From Desulfotignum sp. (lineage in GTDB: Bacteria; Desulfobacterota; Desulfobacteria; Desulfobacterales; Desulfobacteraceae), in assembly GCA_011389555.1 (NCBI GenBank), contig JAABUD010000316.1:1-55428 (forward strand): a DNA stretch of 55,428 nucleotides. The letters are read 5' to 3'. The translations under genes were made by a program, and so were the position numbers. The notes under the pieces are model-generated. The model did no database searches and was not told where the DNA came from. It saw only the letters and a list, made by a program, of their open reading frames with translations. Every line of letters begins with the position of its first letter. The first letter of the stretch is position 1. Positions 24,610-32,928 of the stretch are shown here, piece by piece.

Positions 24610-25152
24610 GATTGTCTCATCCACACTTAAAAAGCTATTGTGTGGTTCGGTTCATCATGGATATTTGGATGATATCTGACCATATAGCCAATTATTAAGA
24701 TCTCATTATAGTGGTATCCAACATCCAACCATATTGCAACAAATCTTAATTCCCTAAAACCTCAACCATAGTTTCGTTATCATGAAGTCTGCCAAAACAC
24801 AATTATAAATTTTCCAACCTCAAGTTTGTTGCAACAAAACTTTTCCGGACCCAGGCAAACACCAGGATGGTGTATCCTCAGGCGATGTGATGCACCAGGT
24901 TCTGTTTTGTGGTCGGGTCCAGGATTGTGATAGACTATGATTCCCGGTGCAGCTGGGACACCGGCAGATGAGGGAAATTGTTTCCACCTCCTTGCCGATG
25001 CTGTGGTGGTGCCGGGGCAAAAGGACTTTCAACCGGGTGTCCATGCGGTATTTACTTACATGGTTCCAGGATGCCCCGGTAAATAAAGATACTGAATGTG
25101 GAAGAATCAGGCCCGGGATTTCATCCCCGCTCACCGCTGCCGTCAGCGACTA
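24610..25152. other. Intergenic stretch, no supportable gene
   Basis: 24610-24835 is AT-rich with nothing recognisable. 24836-25150 shifts to higher GC and has a 104-codon minus-strand frame (24820-25134) resembling no family I can name, with competing open frames on the other strand. It may be decayed coding DNA, but its origin cannot be assigned. Confidence 0.5.
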
Positions 25153-25343
25153 GTGCCGGGGGGTTCCTGTGGGTTGAATCCCATTCTGACGCGTTTGCTA
25201 CAGGGAGTTGGGCATGGCGAAGCGTCAAGAACGGCAAATTGTTTGAGGACACACCTGCCCGCAGTTTTTGCCGTTCAGCGCAGCCATGCCCTACTCCATG
25301 TCAAACGCGGCAGAGGGTGAAACCCACAGGGACCCCCCGGCAC
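25153..25343. repeat. 191-nt imperfect palindrome (MITE-like element or structured RNA locus)
   Basis: The outer arms GTGCCGGGGGGT (25153-25164) and ACCCCCCGGCAC (25332-25343) pair perfectly. The stem continues to 23 bp with one G-T pair (to 25175 / 25321). Inner stems follow in register: GCGTTTG/CAAACGC (25191-25197 / 25302-25308), GGAGT-T-GGGCATGGC / GCCATGCCC-T-ACTCC (25204-25218 / 25283-25297) and GAACGGCAAA/TTTGCCGTTC (25229-25238 / 25267-25276). The apical loop holds a small CTGC-CC-GCAG hairpin. No open reading frame is conserved across it. It lies 25 bp beyond the 3' end of the YkgJ gene. Confidence 0.85.
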
Positions 25344-25368
25344 GGGTCTGATGACCCGGCAAAAAAAT

Positions 25369-26151
25369 TCAGCTTTTCTTTGCCTGAAAATTTTCCTGGC
25401 CTGCATAAAACAACGTGGCTTTGAGCCATTCAAAACCAAATTGCAGCAATTTTACATCATCCTCCCGGATGTCAGCCACTCGGTCTTCAGGGATGTCATA
25501 CCGCTCCAGAAAAGAGGTCTTGAACACAAACTCCCTGAATTTATCGATATTGTAACAGACCATGAAAAATATTTTTTTGCTCTCTTCCGACAATTTCATG
25601 CTGGAAGGCAGCGACTTTTTCCGGACCATGAGATCCATCCACCCCTCGTTCACCGCGTCCCGCAGATCGATGCCCTGGTCCTGGCGCCACTCGGCCACGG
25701 TCCACTCCTTGTCCTCTTCAAATCCCAGGCAGTGAGCTTCTTTGACGGTAAAGAAAAACTCGTCCTTGTCCCCCTGTTCCCCGGAATAACTCAGGGCGCC
25801 CACCCCGATGGGATAGTACCGGCAGGTGGTGGGGCGGTCCTCATAAATCACGCACCCGTCTTTTTCCTCCACAAACGGACACGAGTTGCGCGCATCATCC
25901 AGCAATTTGAGGGTCACCACGGGCAGGTCCGCTTTTTCCAGTATCCTGGGTTCGGTAAATACCGCCAAAAACTCTTCAGAGGTCAAATCCAGTTTCCGGC
26001 GCATGGTCAGAATATCATAGGGGGTGAGCATGATATCGATGCCCCGGCAGCAGTCGGTGAAACATTTGACGCCTTTGTGGCACCGGAATTTGAACCGGGT
26101 GTCGAGGCTCATCTGCTGGGGAGGGATTTCCGAAATTTTCTGATCGTTCAT
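25369..26151 (-). CDS. YkgJ-family cysteine-cluster protein
   Basis: 260 residues of the YkgJ/CxxCxxCC zinc- or iron-chelating family. The N-terminal cluster has Cys24, Cys30, Cys34 and Cys35. A second set follows in SCPFVEEKDGCVIYEDRPTTCRYYP, the family's C-P-F...G-C-x-I-Y-x-x-R-P-x-x-C-R signature. A helical C-terminal extension (about 150-260) is longer than in minimal members. It probably binds a metal or Fe-S centre; the molecular role of the family is unknown. It is divergent from galU. Confidence 0.87.
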   Translation of the reverse strand: MNDQKISEIPPQQMSLDTRFKFRCHKGVKCFTDCCRGIDIMLTPYDILTMRRKLDLTSEEFLAVFTEPRILEKADLPVVTLKLLDDARNSCPFVEEKDGCVIYEDRPTTCRYYPIGVGALSYSGEQGDKDEFFFTVKEAHCLGFEEDKEWTVAEWRQDQGIDLRDAVNEGWMDLMVRKKSLPSSMKLSEESKKIFFMVCYNIDKFREFVFKTSFLERYDIPEDRVADIREDDVKLLQFGFEWLKATLFYAGQENFQAKKS

Positions 26152-26293
26152 CTATTTCATCCTTTTGATTGAAGGGTCACCATATGGGCAAAGCGTTGGA
26201 TGTTAAAAAAAAACCATAATAATGTCAAGCGGATACAATCGCACGCCCGTTGCATGCTTCATACCGGTGAAAGAAAAAAACCTGAGAATTGAT

Positions 26294-26322
26294 TTGACAC
26301 GGCCCCGAATCCCCATTATGAC
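26294..26322 (+). promoter_or_regulatory. Candidate sigma-70 promoter of galU
   Basis: TTGACA (26294-26299), a 17-bp spacer and TATGAC (26317-26322), 57 bp before the galU ATG. Confidence 0.6.
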
Positions 26323-26379
26323 AAAACAGACAGCTTGACGGACATTGACCCCAACATACAGACACGTAAAGGAGTCTCC

Positions 26380-27252
26380 ATGAAAATAAAAAAAGCGGTT
26401 TTCCCGGTCGCGGGACTGGGCACCCGGTTCATACCGGCCACCAAGGCCATGGCCAAGGAGATGCTTCCGGTGGTGGACAAGCCCTTGATCCAGTATGCCG
26501 TGGAAGAAGCGTTCCAGGCGGGCATCGAACAGATTGTCTTTGTGACGGGCCGCGGGAAAAAGGCTTTGGAAGATCATTTTGACCGGTCCTTTGAAATCGA
26601 GATCGCCCTGGAACAAAAAAAAAAACACGACCTGCTCAAACAGATCCGGGAACTGGTCCCCCCCACGGGCACCATCATCTACACCCGTCAGCATGAACCC
26701 CTGGGACTGGGACATGCCATCTGGTGCGCCAGGGACATTGTGGGGGATGAACCGTTTGCCGTGCTGCTGGCCGATGACCTGATCCAGACCGACAAACCGG
26801 TTCTTTCGGAAATGATCAAGAAATTCGACCGGCTCAGGGCCAGCATGGCCGCAGTGATGGAGGTCCCCCGGGACCAGACGGACAAATACGGAATCCTGGA
26901 TGCCACGGCCGTGGAGGAGGATATCTTTCGCGTCAATGACATGGTGGAGAAACCGGCCCCCGATCAGGCCCCGTCCAATCTGGCCATTATCGGCCGGTAT
27001 ATCCTGATGCCCAAAATCTTCGATTTGCTGGGAAAAAAAAGCAAAGGGGCCGGAAATGAGATTCAACTCACCGATGCCATGAAAACCCTGCTCAAGGAAC
27101 AGCCTGTTTTCGGATATAAATTTCATGGCAACCGGTTCGACTGCGGCGACAAGGTGGGATTTCAGATGGCCAACCTGGCCTTTGCCCTGGAACGGCCGGA
27201 CATGAAAGACCGGCTGGTGGAATTCATTCAATCGATCCGGATCGGTTGCTGA
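26380..27252 (+). CDS. galU: UTP--glucose-1-phosphate uridylyltransferase
   Basis: 290 residues from ATG 26380, with AAAGGAG upstream. Nucleotidyltransferase fold with GLGTRFIPATKAMAKEMLPV at the N-terminus (nucleotide loop), the EPLGLGHAIWCA segment, LLADDLI with the metal-binding aspartate and VEKPAPDQAPSNLAIIGRYI. It makes UDP-glucose for envelope polysaccharides and sugar interconversion. It is a single gene between convergent and divergent neighbours. Confidence 0.95.
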   Translation: MKIKKAVFPVAGLGTRFIPATKAMAKEMLPVVDKPLIQYAVEEAFQAGIEQIVFVTGRGKKALEDHFDRSFEIEIALEQKKKHDLLKQIRELVPPTGTIIYTRQHEPLGLGHAIWCARDIVGDEPFAVLLADDLIQTDKPVLSEMIKKFDRLRASMAAVMEVPRDQTDKYGILDATAVEEDIFRVNDMVEKPAPDQAPSNLAIIGRYILMPKIFDLLGKKSKGAGNEIQLTDAMKTLLKEQPVFGYKFHGNRFDCGDKVGFQMANLAFALERPDMKDRLVEFIQSIRIGC

Positions 27253-27262
27253 GGGTCGCGTT

Positions 27263-27835
27263 TTACGCCCCGTTGTAGCGATTGTAAAGCGCCATCACTT
27301 TGCGCACATACTCCCGGGTCTCTTTGAACGGGGGGATCTGCCTGTATCTGTCCACGGCCTCGGGTCCGGCATTGTAAGCAGCCAGGGCCAGGGGAATCTG
27401 CTGCTGATACCGCGCCAGCATCTGCTTCAAGTACCGGGTGCCGGCCATGATATTCTGGGATGGATCAAATGGATCGGTCACAGACAGCGCATCGAAATTG
27501 GCCGGCATGATCTGCATCAACCCCCTGGCCCCTTTGGGGGATACGGCTGTGGGTTTGAATGCCGATTCCACCCGGATCACGGCTTTGATCAGGGAAAAGG
27601 ACACCTTGTATCGGTCGGCGGCGCTTTGAATCAGATCATCATAGATGTCTGGATCCGTCAAACGGCTGTCAAATTTTTTATTTTCCCGCATGTAAAGCAC
27701 ATATTCCGGTGAAGACGGGGTGTTGGTAAAATGCACCACCCCGTTTTTATCCACATATCGATAAATATCACTGTGCACGGGTCCGGGCAGCATCAGCCCG
27801 GCGGCGGCCCAGAAAAAAAATACCTGCCGGATCAT
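27263..27835 (-). CDS. Lytic transglycosylase (SLT domain) with DUF4124 N-terminus
   Basis: 190 residues. A signal peptide (1-22, cleavage after VHS) is followed by a short DUF4124 segment (DIYRYVDKNGVVHFTNTP) and then a soluble lytic transglycosylase domain (about 65-185). The catalytic Glu90 is in RVESAFKPTAVSPKGARGLMQIMP, and LALAAYNAGPEAVDRY completes the fold. It cleaves peptidoglycan glycan strands in the periplasm. Its ATG overlaps the stop of the helicase gene (TGATG), so it is translationally coupled to an unrelated DNA-repair protein. Confidence 0.93.
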   Translation of the reverse strand: MIRQVFFFWAAAGLMLPGPVHSDIYRYVDKNGVVHFTNTPSSPEYVLYMRENKKFDSRLTDPDIYDDLIQSAADRYKVSFSLIKAVIRVESAFKPTAVSPKGARGLMQIMPANFDALSVTDPFDPSQNIMAGTRYLKQMLARYQQQIPLALAAYNAGPEAVDRYRQIPPFKETREYVRKVMALYNRYNGA

Positions 27836-30800
27836 CAGAACAGCTCCAGTTGAACGGGCGGTTGTTTTTTGTCCGGCACGGCTCGACCCAGGGTCTCGTG
27901 ACGTGTCAGGCGGGTTTCAATATCCGTGATAAACATCGAGGGCTGCATCTTCCGGCGGGTCCCGAACATCTGTCTTTTCCGGGCATACGTCAGGCAAAGC
28001 AGGTCTTTGGCCCGGGTCATGGCCACATAGAACAGCCGGCGCTCTTCCGCCGGATTGTCACAGGTGCCCCCGGTTCTGGCAAAAGGGATCACGCCCTGTT
28101 CACACCCGGTCACGAACACCACGGGAAACTCCAGCCCCTTGGCTGCGTGCATGGTCAACAGAGACACTTTTTCCACCCCGTCCACCAGCCGGTCGGAATC
28201 CTGGTCCAGGGCCAGACGGTTCATCCATTCATCCGGGTCCTCATATGCCCGGGCCAGTGTCTGGATCCGGGCATACGCTGCAGCAGCCAGCGGATCTCTG
28301 GAAACGGGCGTTTCGATCTTCAGAAACCGGGCCAGCACCGTCAACTGATCATGAGCGGATTTCTCCCGGACCGAATCCCACACCGGTCCCAGAATCCGTT
28401 CCGGCTGGATTTGCTTGGTTTCCGACGGTATCTGAGACTGAAAATGGGTGGACAGCCGATGGACATCCTGGGCACCCGCCCGCCGGGTCAGAAGCCGGAA
28501 ACAGCTCAGCAGCAGCTGAATCTCCATCCGGTCGAACCCCGCCTTTCGGTCGGCTGACTGAAAAGGGATGCCATGCTTTTGAAACACGTTGGCAAACACA
28601 TCGCCCTGCCGCCGGGTGCGGTACAGCACGGCAACGTCGGAAAACCCATAGGCCGCATCTTCGCCGTCTGGTTCTTTCCGGGTGTGGATGGCATCCAAAG
28701 ACATCCCGCCCATCACGGCTTCAATCAGTTTCCCCACAGCCACGGCTTCAGCGGTTTCTGTGGCGGTTTCCTTGATGATCAGTTTTCGGGTGCCGTTCAC
28801 CTGGGAAAAAATTTTCTGCGTATTCTGCGTATCCTGATCGGGCCTGGATTTTGATATCATCTGAAACGATGCATCTAAAATCGTCTGGGTGGACCGGTAG
28901 TTTTGGGTGAGAACCATCGGGTCACACCCGGGATAGTCGCTGGCAAACCGATGGAAGAACCGGTGGTCCGATCCCCTGAAGCCATAAATGGACTGATCCG
29001 GATCCCCGATGACAAACAGACGGCTGTGCTGTGCAAGCAGCTTGACCAGTTCGTACTGCCCTGAGTTCAAATCCTGGTATTCATCCACAAAAATATGGGC
29101 GAACCGTTCCTGTACAAGGGTTCTGATCGGTTCAGACCGGGTGAGCAATTGATAAAACCGGACAATCAGGTCCTCGAAATCCATGTCGCCGTGATCCTGC
29201 ATTCCCTGCTGGTACGCCGTATACACCTGTTTGAGCAATACCGGGTCCGGCCCGGCTTCAGACAGATCATCCTCAGGTCCCAGCAGCCGCTGTTTGCACA
29301 AACTGATCTGCAAATCCATGTCATCAGCCAGCCGGGACAGCCCGGTTGTTTTTCCTGTGACTTGTGCCAGGGCGGTTTTCACGCGTTCTTTTCTGGCTTC
29401 ATCTTCAAGAATCCGGTCAGTGAGCTTGTCATGGGTCTTGAGCATGGACCGGCAGAACCCGTGAAATGTGGCCGCGGTCACACAAGCGTTACCCTGTGGC
29501 CACACGGTTTGAATCCGGTCCTGGATCTCTTTGGCCGCTTTGTTGGTAAACGTCAGCGCCAGAATCCGGTCGGGAGACACCTGTTTTTCCGTGAGCAGAT
29601 ACGCGATCCGGGCCGTCAGGGTCCGGGTCTTTCCCGTGCCCGGGCCGGCGGTGATCAGAATTGCGGATGCCGTGGACGTCACGGCCCGGTGCTGGGATTC
29701 ATTCAACCCGGCAAGAATTCCCGGGTCCGTGTCAGGTGCGGCATCGGGCGGCGACAAGGCCGGCTCCGGGCGTTTTACCGGCGCTTGCCGGGGATCCCCA
29801 CCGGTTTCAGGACCGGTTTGTGAAGCGGAGATCTCTCCAATGGGTGCACCTTTCAGGGTCATTTTCAATGGCGGCTCCCCTTTGAACCGTGCCAGTTCAT
29901 CCGGAGTGAACACCTGGACCCTGCCGTATTCCCCGTCATAACCCGGAGACACGTGAATCCGGCCGGACCGCATCCGTTCCACGGCCTCGGCCAGCAACGG
30001 CACCCCGGCCGTCCGGATCCGGTCATACGAATACCGGGTCAGAATATCCAGTTCCGGCCCCAGGGCCTGAATGGCTTTGTCATAATACCGGCCGACTTTC
30101 TTGGTTTTGGGTCCCACCTGACACATGTCGGACAGCATGTCTGCCAGCGGGATGATACTGGTATATCCATGGCGGTTTTCCGGCACAAACCCCGAAGGCC
30201 GTTCCGCCAGTTCCCGGACCCTGTGTAGCACCCCCAGCGTCAGGGGGCGGCCGCATACCGGACAGGTTCCGTCCAGCCGGGCGGTCTCGTCCGGATCCAG
30301 ACTGACGCGGCATTTCCGATGGCCGTCAAAATGGTATTTTCCCTGATCCGGATACATATCCAGGGTCCCCTGATACCCTTCCAGATCCAGGGTTTCCAGG
30401 GATTTTCTCATGGCAAAATAGTCCAGTTTCGTGTTGAACACACAGGCATTGCGGCCCAGGTACCCCGGTGAATGGGCATCGGAATTGGACATGAGCCGGA
30501 CATGATCCAGCTCCGCCACCCGCCAGTTCATGGGCGGATCGGAAGACAAACCGGTTTCCACGGCAAAAATATGGGAAGCCAGGTCCTGGAAACACTCGCC
30601 AATATGGTCAAATCCCGATTTGGACCCGAACATGGAAAACCAGGGGGTCCAGATATGGGCCGGCACGAAAAACCCCTGATCATTGACTTCCAGCATGATT
30701 TCCAGCAGGTTTCTGGCATCCAGCCCCAGAATGGGGCGGCCGTCGGACGAAATATTGCCGATGGCATCCAGCCGGGCATTAAATTTTTTTACACTGGCCA

Positions 30801-31146
30801 AATCCGGAAAATAGATGATATTATGATTTTTACGGACCCGACCGGCTTTTTTATAGATATTGGAAATCTCCACCTGGAGCATGAAACGCACCGGCTTCCG
30901 GCAGGAAACCGGTACCTGGGCATCGATTTTGTCGGCAAGCGTTTTTTTCAATGCAAACAGACCGGGTTCCGCCGGTTCCAGCCTGGATGCGATCTCTTCC
31001 ACCCAGGCCGGGTGGGTAAAGTCCCCGGTTCCCACGACGGTGAGGCCTTTCACCCGGGCCGCATGGTAGATGTTTTCCAAATCCAGGTTCCGGGCCGTGG
31101 CCCGGGAGTATTTTGAATGAATGTGAAGGTCTGAAAAAAAAGCCAT
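27835..31146 (-). CDS. Fusion of an EndoQ-like PHP endonuclease and a UvrD/Rep-type helicase
   Basis: 1103 residues. The N-terminal part (1 to about 430) is an endonuclease Q-type PHP domain: HIH at 8-10, GTGDFTHP at 39-46, HIWTPW at 164-169, SNSDAH at 220-225 and a zinc-finger-like element with CPVC at 295-298. A Pro-rich linker (about 440-475) leads to a complete superfamily 1A helicase: Walker A GPGTGKT (501-507), motif II VDEYQD (687-692), motif III GDPDQSIYGFRG, NYRST, TMHAAKGLEF and RRLFYVAMTRAK. EndoQ nicks DNA 5' of deaminated bases; a 3'-5' helicase could unwind from that nick. Domain calls are firm; the combined function is inferred. Confidence 0.9.
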   Translation of the reverse strand: MAFFSDLHIHSKYSRATARNLDLENIYHAARVKGLTVVGTGDFTHPAWVEEIASRLEPAEPGLFALKKTLADKIDAQVPVSCRKPVRFMLQVEISNIYKKAGRVRKNHNIIYFPDLASVKKFNARLDAIGNISSDGRPILGLDARNLLEIMLEVNDQGFFVPAHIWTPWFSMFGSKSGFDHIGECFQDLASHIFAVETGLSSDPPMNWRVAELDHVRLMSNSDAHSPGYLGRNACVFNTKLDYFAMRKSLETLDLEGYQGTLDMYPDQGKYHFDGHRKCRVSLDPDETARLDGTCPVCGRPLTLGVLHRVRELAERPSGFVPENRHGYTSIIPLADMLSDMCQVGPKTKKVGRYYDKAIQALGPELDILTRYSYDRIRTAGVPLLAEAVERMRSGRIHVSPGYDGEYGRVQVFTPDELARFKGEPPLKMTLKGAPIGEISASQTGPETGGDPRQAPVKRPEPALSPPDAAPDTDPGILAGLNESQHRAVTSTASAILITAGPGTGKTRTLTARIAYLLTEKQVSPDRILALTFTNKAAKEIQDRIQTVWPQGNACVTAATFHGFCRSMLKTHDKLTDRILEDEARKERVKTALAQVTGKTTGLSRLADDMDLQISLCKQRLLGPEDDLSEAGPDPVLLKQVYTAYQQGMQDHGDMDFEDLIVRFYQLLTRSEPIRTLVQERFAHIFVDEYQDLNSGQYELVKLLAQHSRLFVIGDPDQSIYGFRGSDHRFFHRFASDYPGCDPMVLTQNYRSTQTILDASFQMISKSRPDQDTQNTQKIFSQVNGTRKLIIKETATETAEAVAVGKLIEAVMGGMSLDAIHTRKEPDGEDAAYGFSDVAVLYRTRRQGDVFANVFQKHGIPFQSADRKAGFDRMEIQLLLSCFRLLTRRAGAQDVHRLSTHFQSQIPSETKQIQPERILGPVWDSVREKSAHDQLTVLARFLKIETPVSRDPLAAAAYARIQTLARAYEDPDEWMNRLALDQDSDRLVDGVEKVSLLTMHAAKGLEFPVVFVTGCEQGVIPFARTGGTCDNPAEERRLFYVAMTRAKDLLCLTYARKRQMFGTRRKMQPSMFITDIETRLTRHETLGRAVPDKKQPPVQLELF

Positions 31147-31287
31147 GTGTTGCCGCCTGAATGATCTGTTTACGGTCTGATTTTTATGTTATTTACATGA
31201 TTTCATGGAAATTGGAAACCCGGTTTCTGATAAAAGCGTGAAAGAAACCCTGCCCGTTTTCACCTTGACCCCAGCAAAGGAATTCCC

Positions 31288-32928
31288 ATGACCGCCACGA
31301 CGTACCACGCATTGATCCTAGCATCCACAGACACGGTCCAGGTCGTCCATGACGTCTTGAACGACGTGTCGGAACTGTTTTTCATCCAGGCAGAATCCAC
31401 GGACGATGCCCTGTCCCACATCGGTGCCCGATCTTTGGCATTCATTGTGATGGATCTGTCACTGCCGGACCTGGATCCGGCCTCCGTGGCCGCGGGTCTG
31501 ACCGGGTTGCCCCGGACCCGGATGCCGCCGTTGCTGCTGATCACGGATGATCCCTTTCGGCCGGACCTGTACGATCGGGTGCCTCCCCTGCTCATCGATC
31601 ATGTGGTCAAACCCCTCGATCCAACCCTGATCCGGGCCAAACTGTTGTTTTTTTCCGCTTTTTTCCGGCACCGGATTGCCATGGAACAAAGCATCGAGGA
31701 GCTGGAAAAAGTCTATGACCGGTTCATGGAACAGCATCAGACGGTGTTGTCCCAGACCAGCGCCAGAAAAGAGATGCTGGCATCGTTATCCACATTCATC
31801 CATCAGGTCCGCCCCTTTTTGTCCCGGATCCAGGCCGGCACCTTTTTTCTGCGCCAGGCCCCGGATCTTCCCCAGCGACTGCATCAGAGCGTCAGCCAGA
31901 TTCGAACCGCCGGAAAACAGATGAACCGAACCATCCAGAACCTGCAGCGATTCCGGAGCCGGGAAACCGACCCGCCCGCTCTTTTCACGGATCGGAACGG
32001 TCGGACCCGGGCCGGCAGAATTCTTTTTGCCACCCCTTTTTCCGATGATTTCATGATTGTTCACCATCATCTGAACAATCGGATCAACGCGACCCTGTTT
32101 CAGGCGGAATCCACGGATCAGGCCATGACGGTTGTGGCGGACGTCCGGCCGGATCTCATCTTGATTCACCATCAATTGAGTGACGGATCCGGACTTCACC
32201 TTCTGGACAAGCTGGTCCGGATCGGCACCCGGGCGCCGCTGATCATCACTGTGGACCGAAACCACACCGATGCCGGCGCTGCCGCCGTTGCCTCGGGTGC
32301 CCGGACATTTCTGATTCTGGAACAGACGTCGGCCCTGGATCTGGCCGATACCATTCAAGGGACGCTGGAACAGGCCAGGATGACCCATAAAGTCCAGGGC
32401 GCCCTGAACCGCATCGAACTGATTTCCCAGAAAGACCGACTGACCCAGCTGTTGAACCGCAGTGGATTCAATCAGACACTGGCCGTGGAAATGGCCAGGG
32501 CCCGACGGTACCATCTGCCGCTTTCCATCATTCTGGCCCGGATCGATCATTTCAAAAAATTGAACGACACCTATGGACACAGGGCCGGAGACGATATTCT
32601 GACGGCCTGCGCCGCCCGGATCAAAGCCATGATCCGGGACGAAGACGTGGTATGCCGGTTTGCCGCAGAAAAATTTGCCGTCGTGCTTCCCAACACCGGC
32701 TCGGACCGAATCCGGATTCTGGCGGAACGTATCCGGCTGCACATCTTTGAAAATCAGCTGCAGATCGGTACCCGGACGTTTTACCTGACCGTGAGTATCG
32801 GCACCGCCAGTTTCACAGGAGACACGGCCCCGGATGACGAGACATTGACTTTACCCGCGCTGGTCGGTCAGGCCATACATGCACTGGATCGTTCCGTAAA
32901 AAAAGGAGGCAACCAGATCCAATCATGA
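31288..32928 (+). CDS. Double receiver-domain protein with degenerate GGDEF domain
   Basis: 546 residues. Receiver-like domain 1 (about 7-115) keeps a phospho-acceptor candidate Asp56 (IVMDLSLPD). A helical linker (about 130-225) precedes a second receiver-like domain (about 240-370) in which the acceptor region reads LILIHHQLSDG, with no aspartate at the usual place. The C-terminal GGDEF fold (about 380-540) has LTQLLNRSGF, IDHFKKLNDTYGHRAGD and a signature changed from GGEEF to AAEKF (459-463), so cyclic-di-GMP synthesis is unlikely. It may serve as a scaffold or nucleotide-sensing output. The stop overlaps the next ATG by 4 nt. Confidence 0.85.
   Translation: MTATTYHALILASTDTVQVVHDVLNDVSELFFIQAESTDDALSHIGARSLAFIVMDLSLPDLDPASVAAGLTGLPRTRMPPLLLITDDPFRPDLYDRVPPLLIDHVVKPLDPTLIRAKLLFFSAFFRHRIAMEQSIEELEKVYDRFMEQHQTVLSQTSARKEMLASLSTFIHQVRPFLSRIQAGTFFLRQAPDLPQRLHQSVSQIRTAGKQMNRTIQNLQRFRSRETDPPALFTDRNGRTRAGRILFATPFSDDFMIVHHHLNNRINATLFQAESTDQAMTVVADVRPDLILIHHQLSDGSGLHLLDKLVRIGTRAPLIITVDRNHTDAGAAAVASGARTFLILEQTSALDLADTIQGTLEQARMTHKVQGALNRIELISQKDRLTQLLNRSGFNQTLAVEMARARRYHLPLSIILARIDHFKKLNDTYGHRAGDDILTACAARIKAMIRDEDVVCRFAAEKFAVVLPNTGSDRIRILAERIRLHIFENQLQIGTRTFYLTVSIGTASFTGDTAPDDETLTLPALVGQAIHALDRSVKKGGNQIQS

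Noticed and set aside
24820-25134. 104-codon minus-strand frame considered as a transposase remnant
   Set aside because: No transposase motif could be identified in any frame, so naming a mobile-element family would be guesswork.
25165-25190. tRNA T-arm-like GGGTTGAATCCC
   Set aside because: It lies in the outer stem of the giant palindrome, and no acceptor, D or anticodon arm can be built around it.
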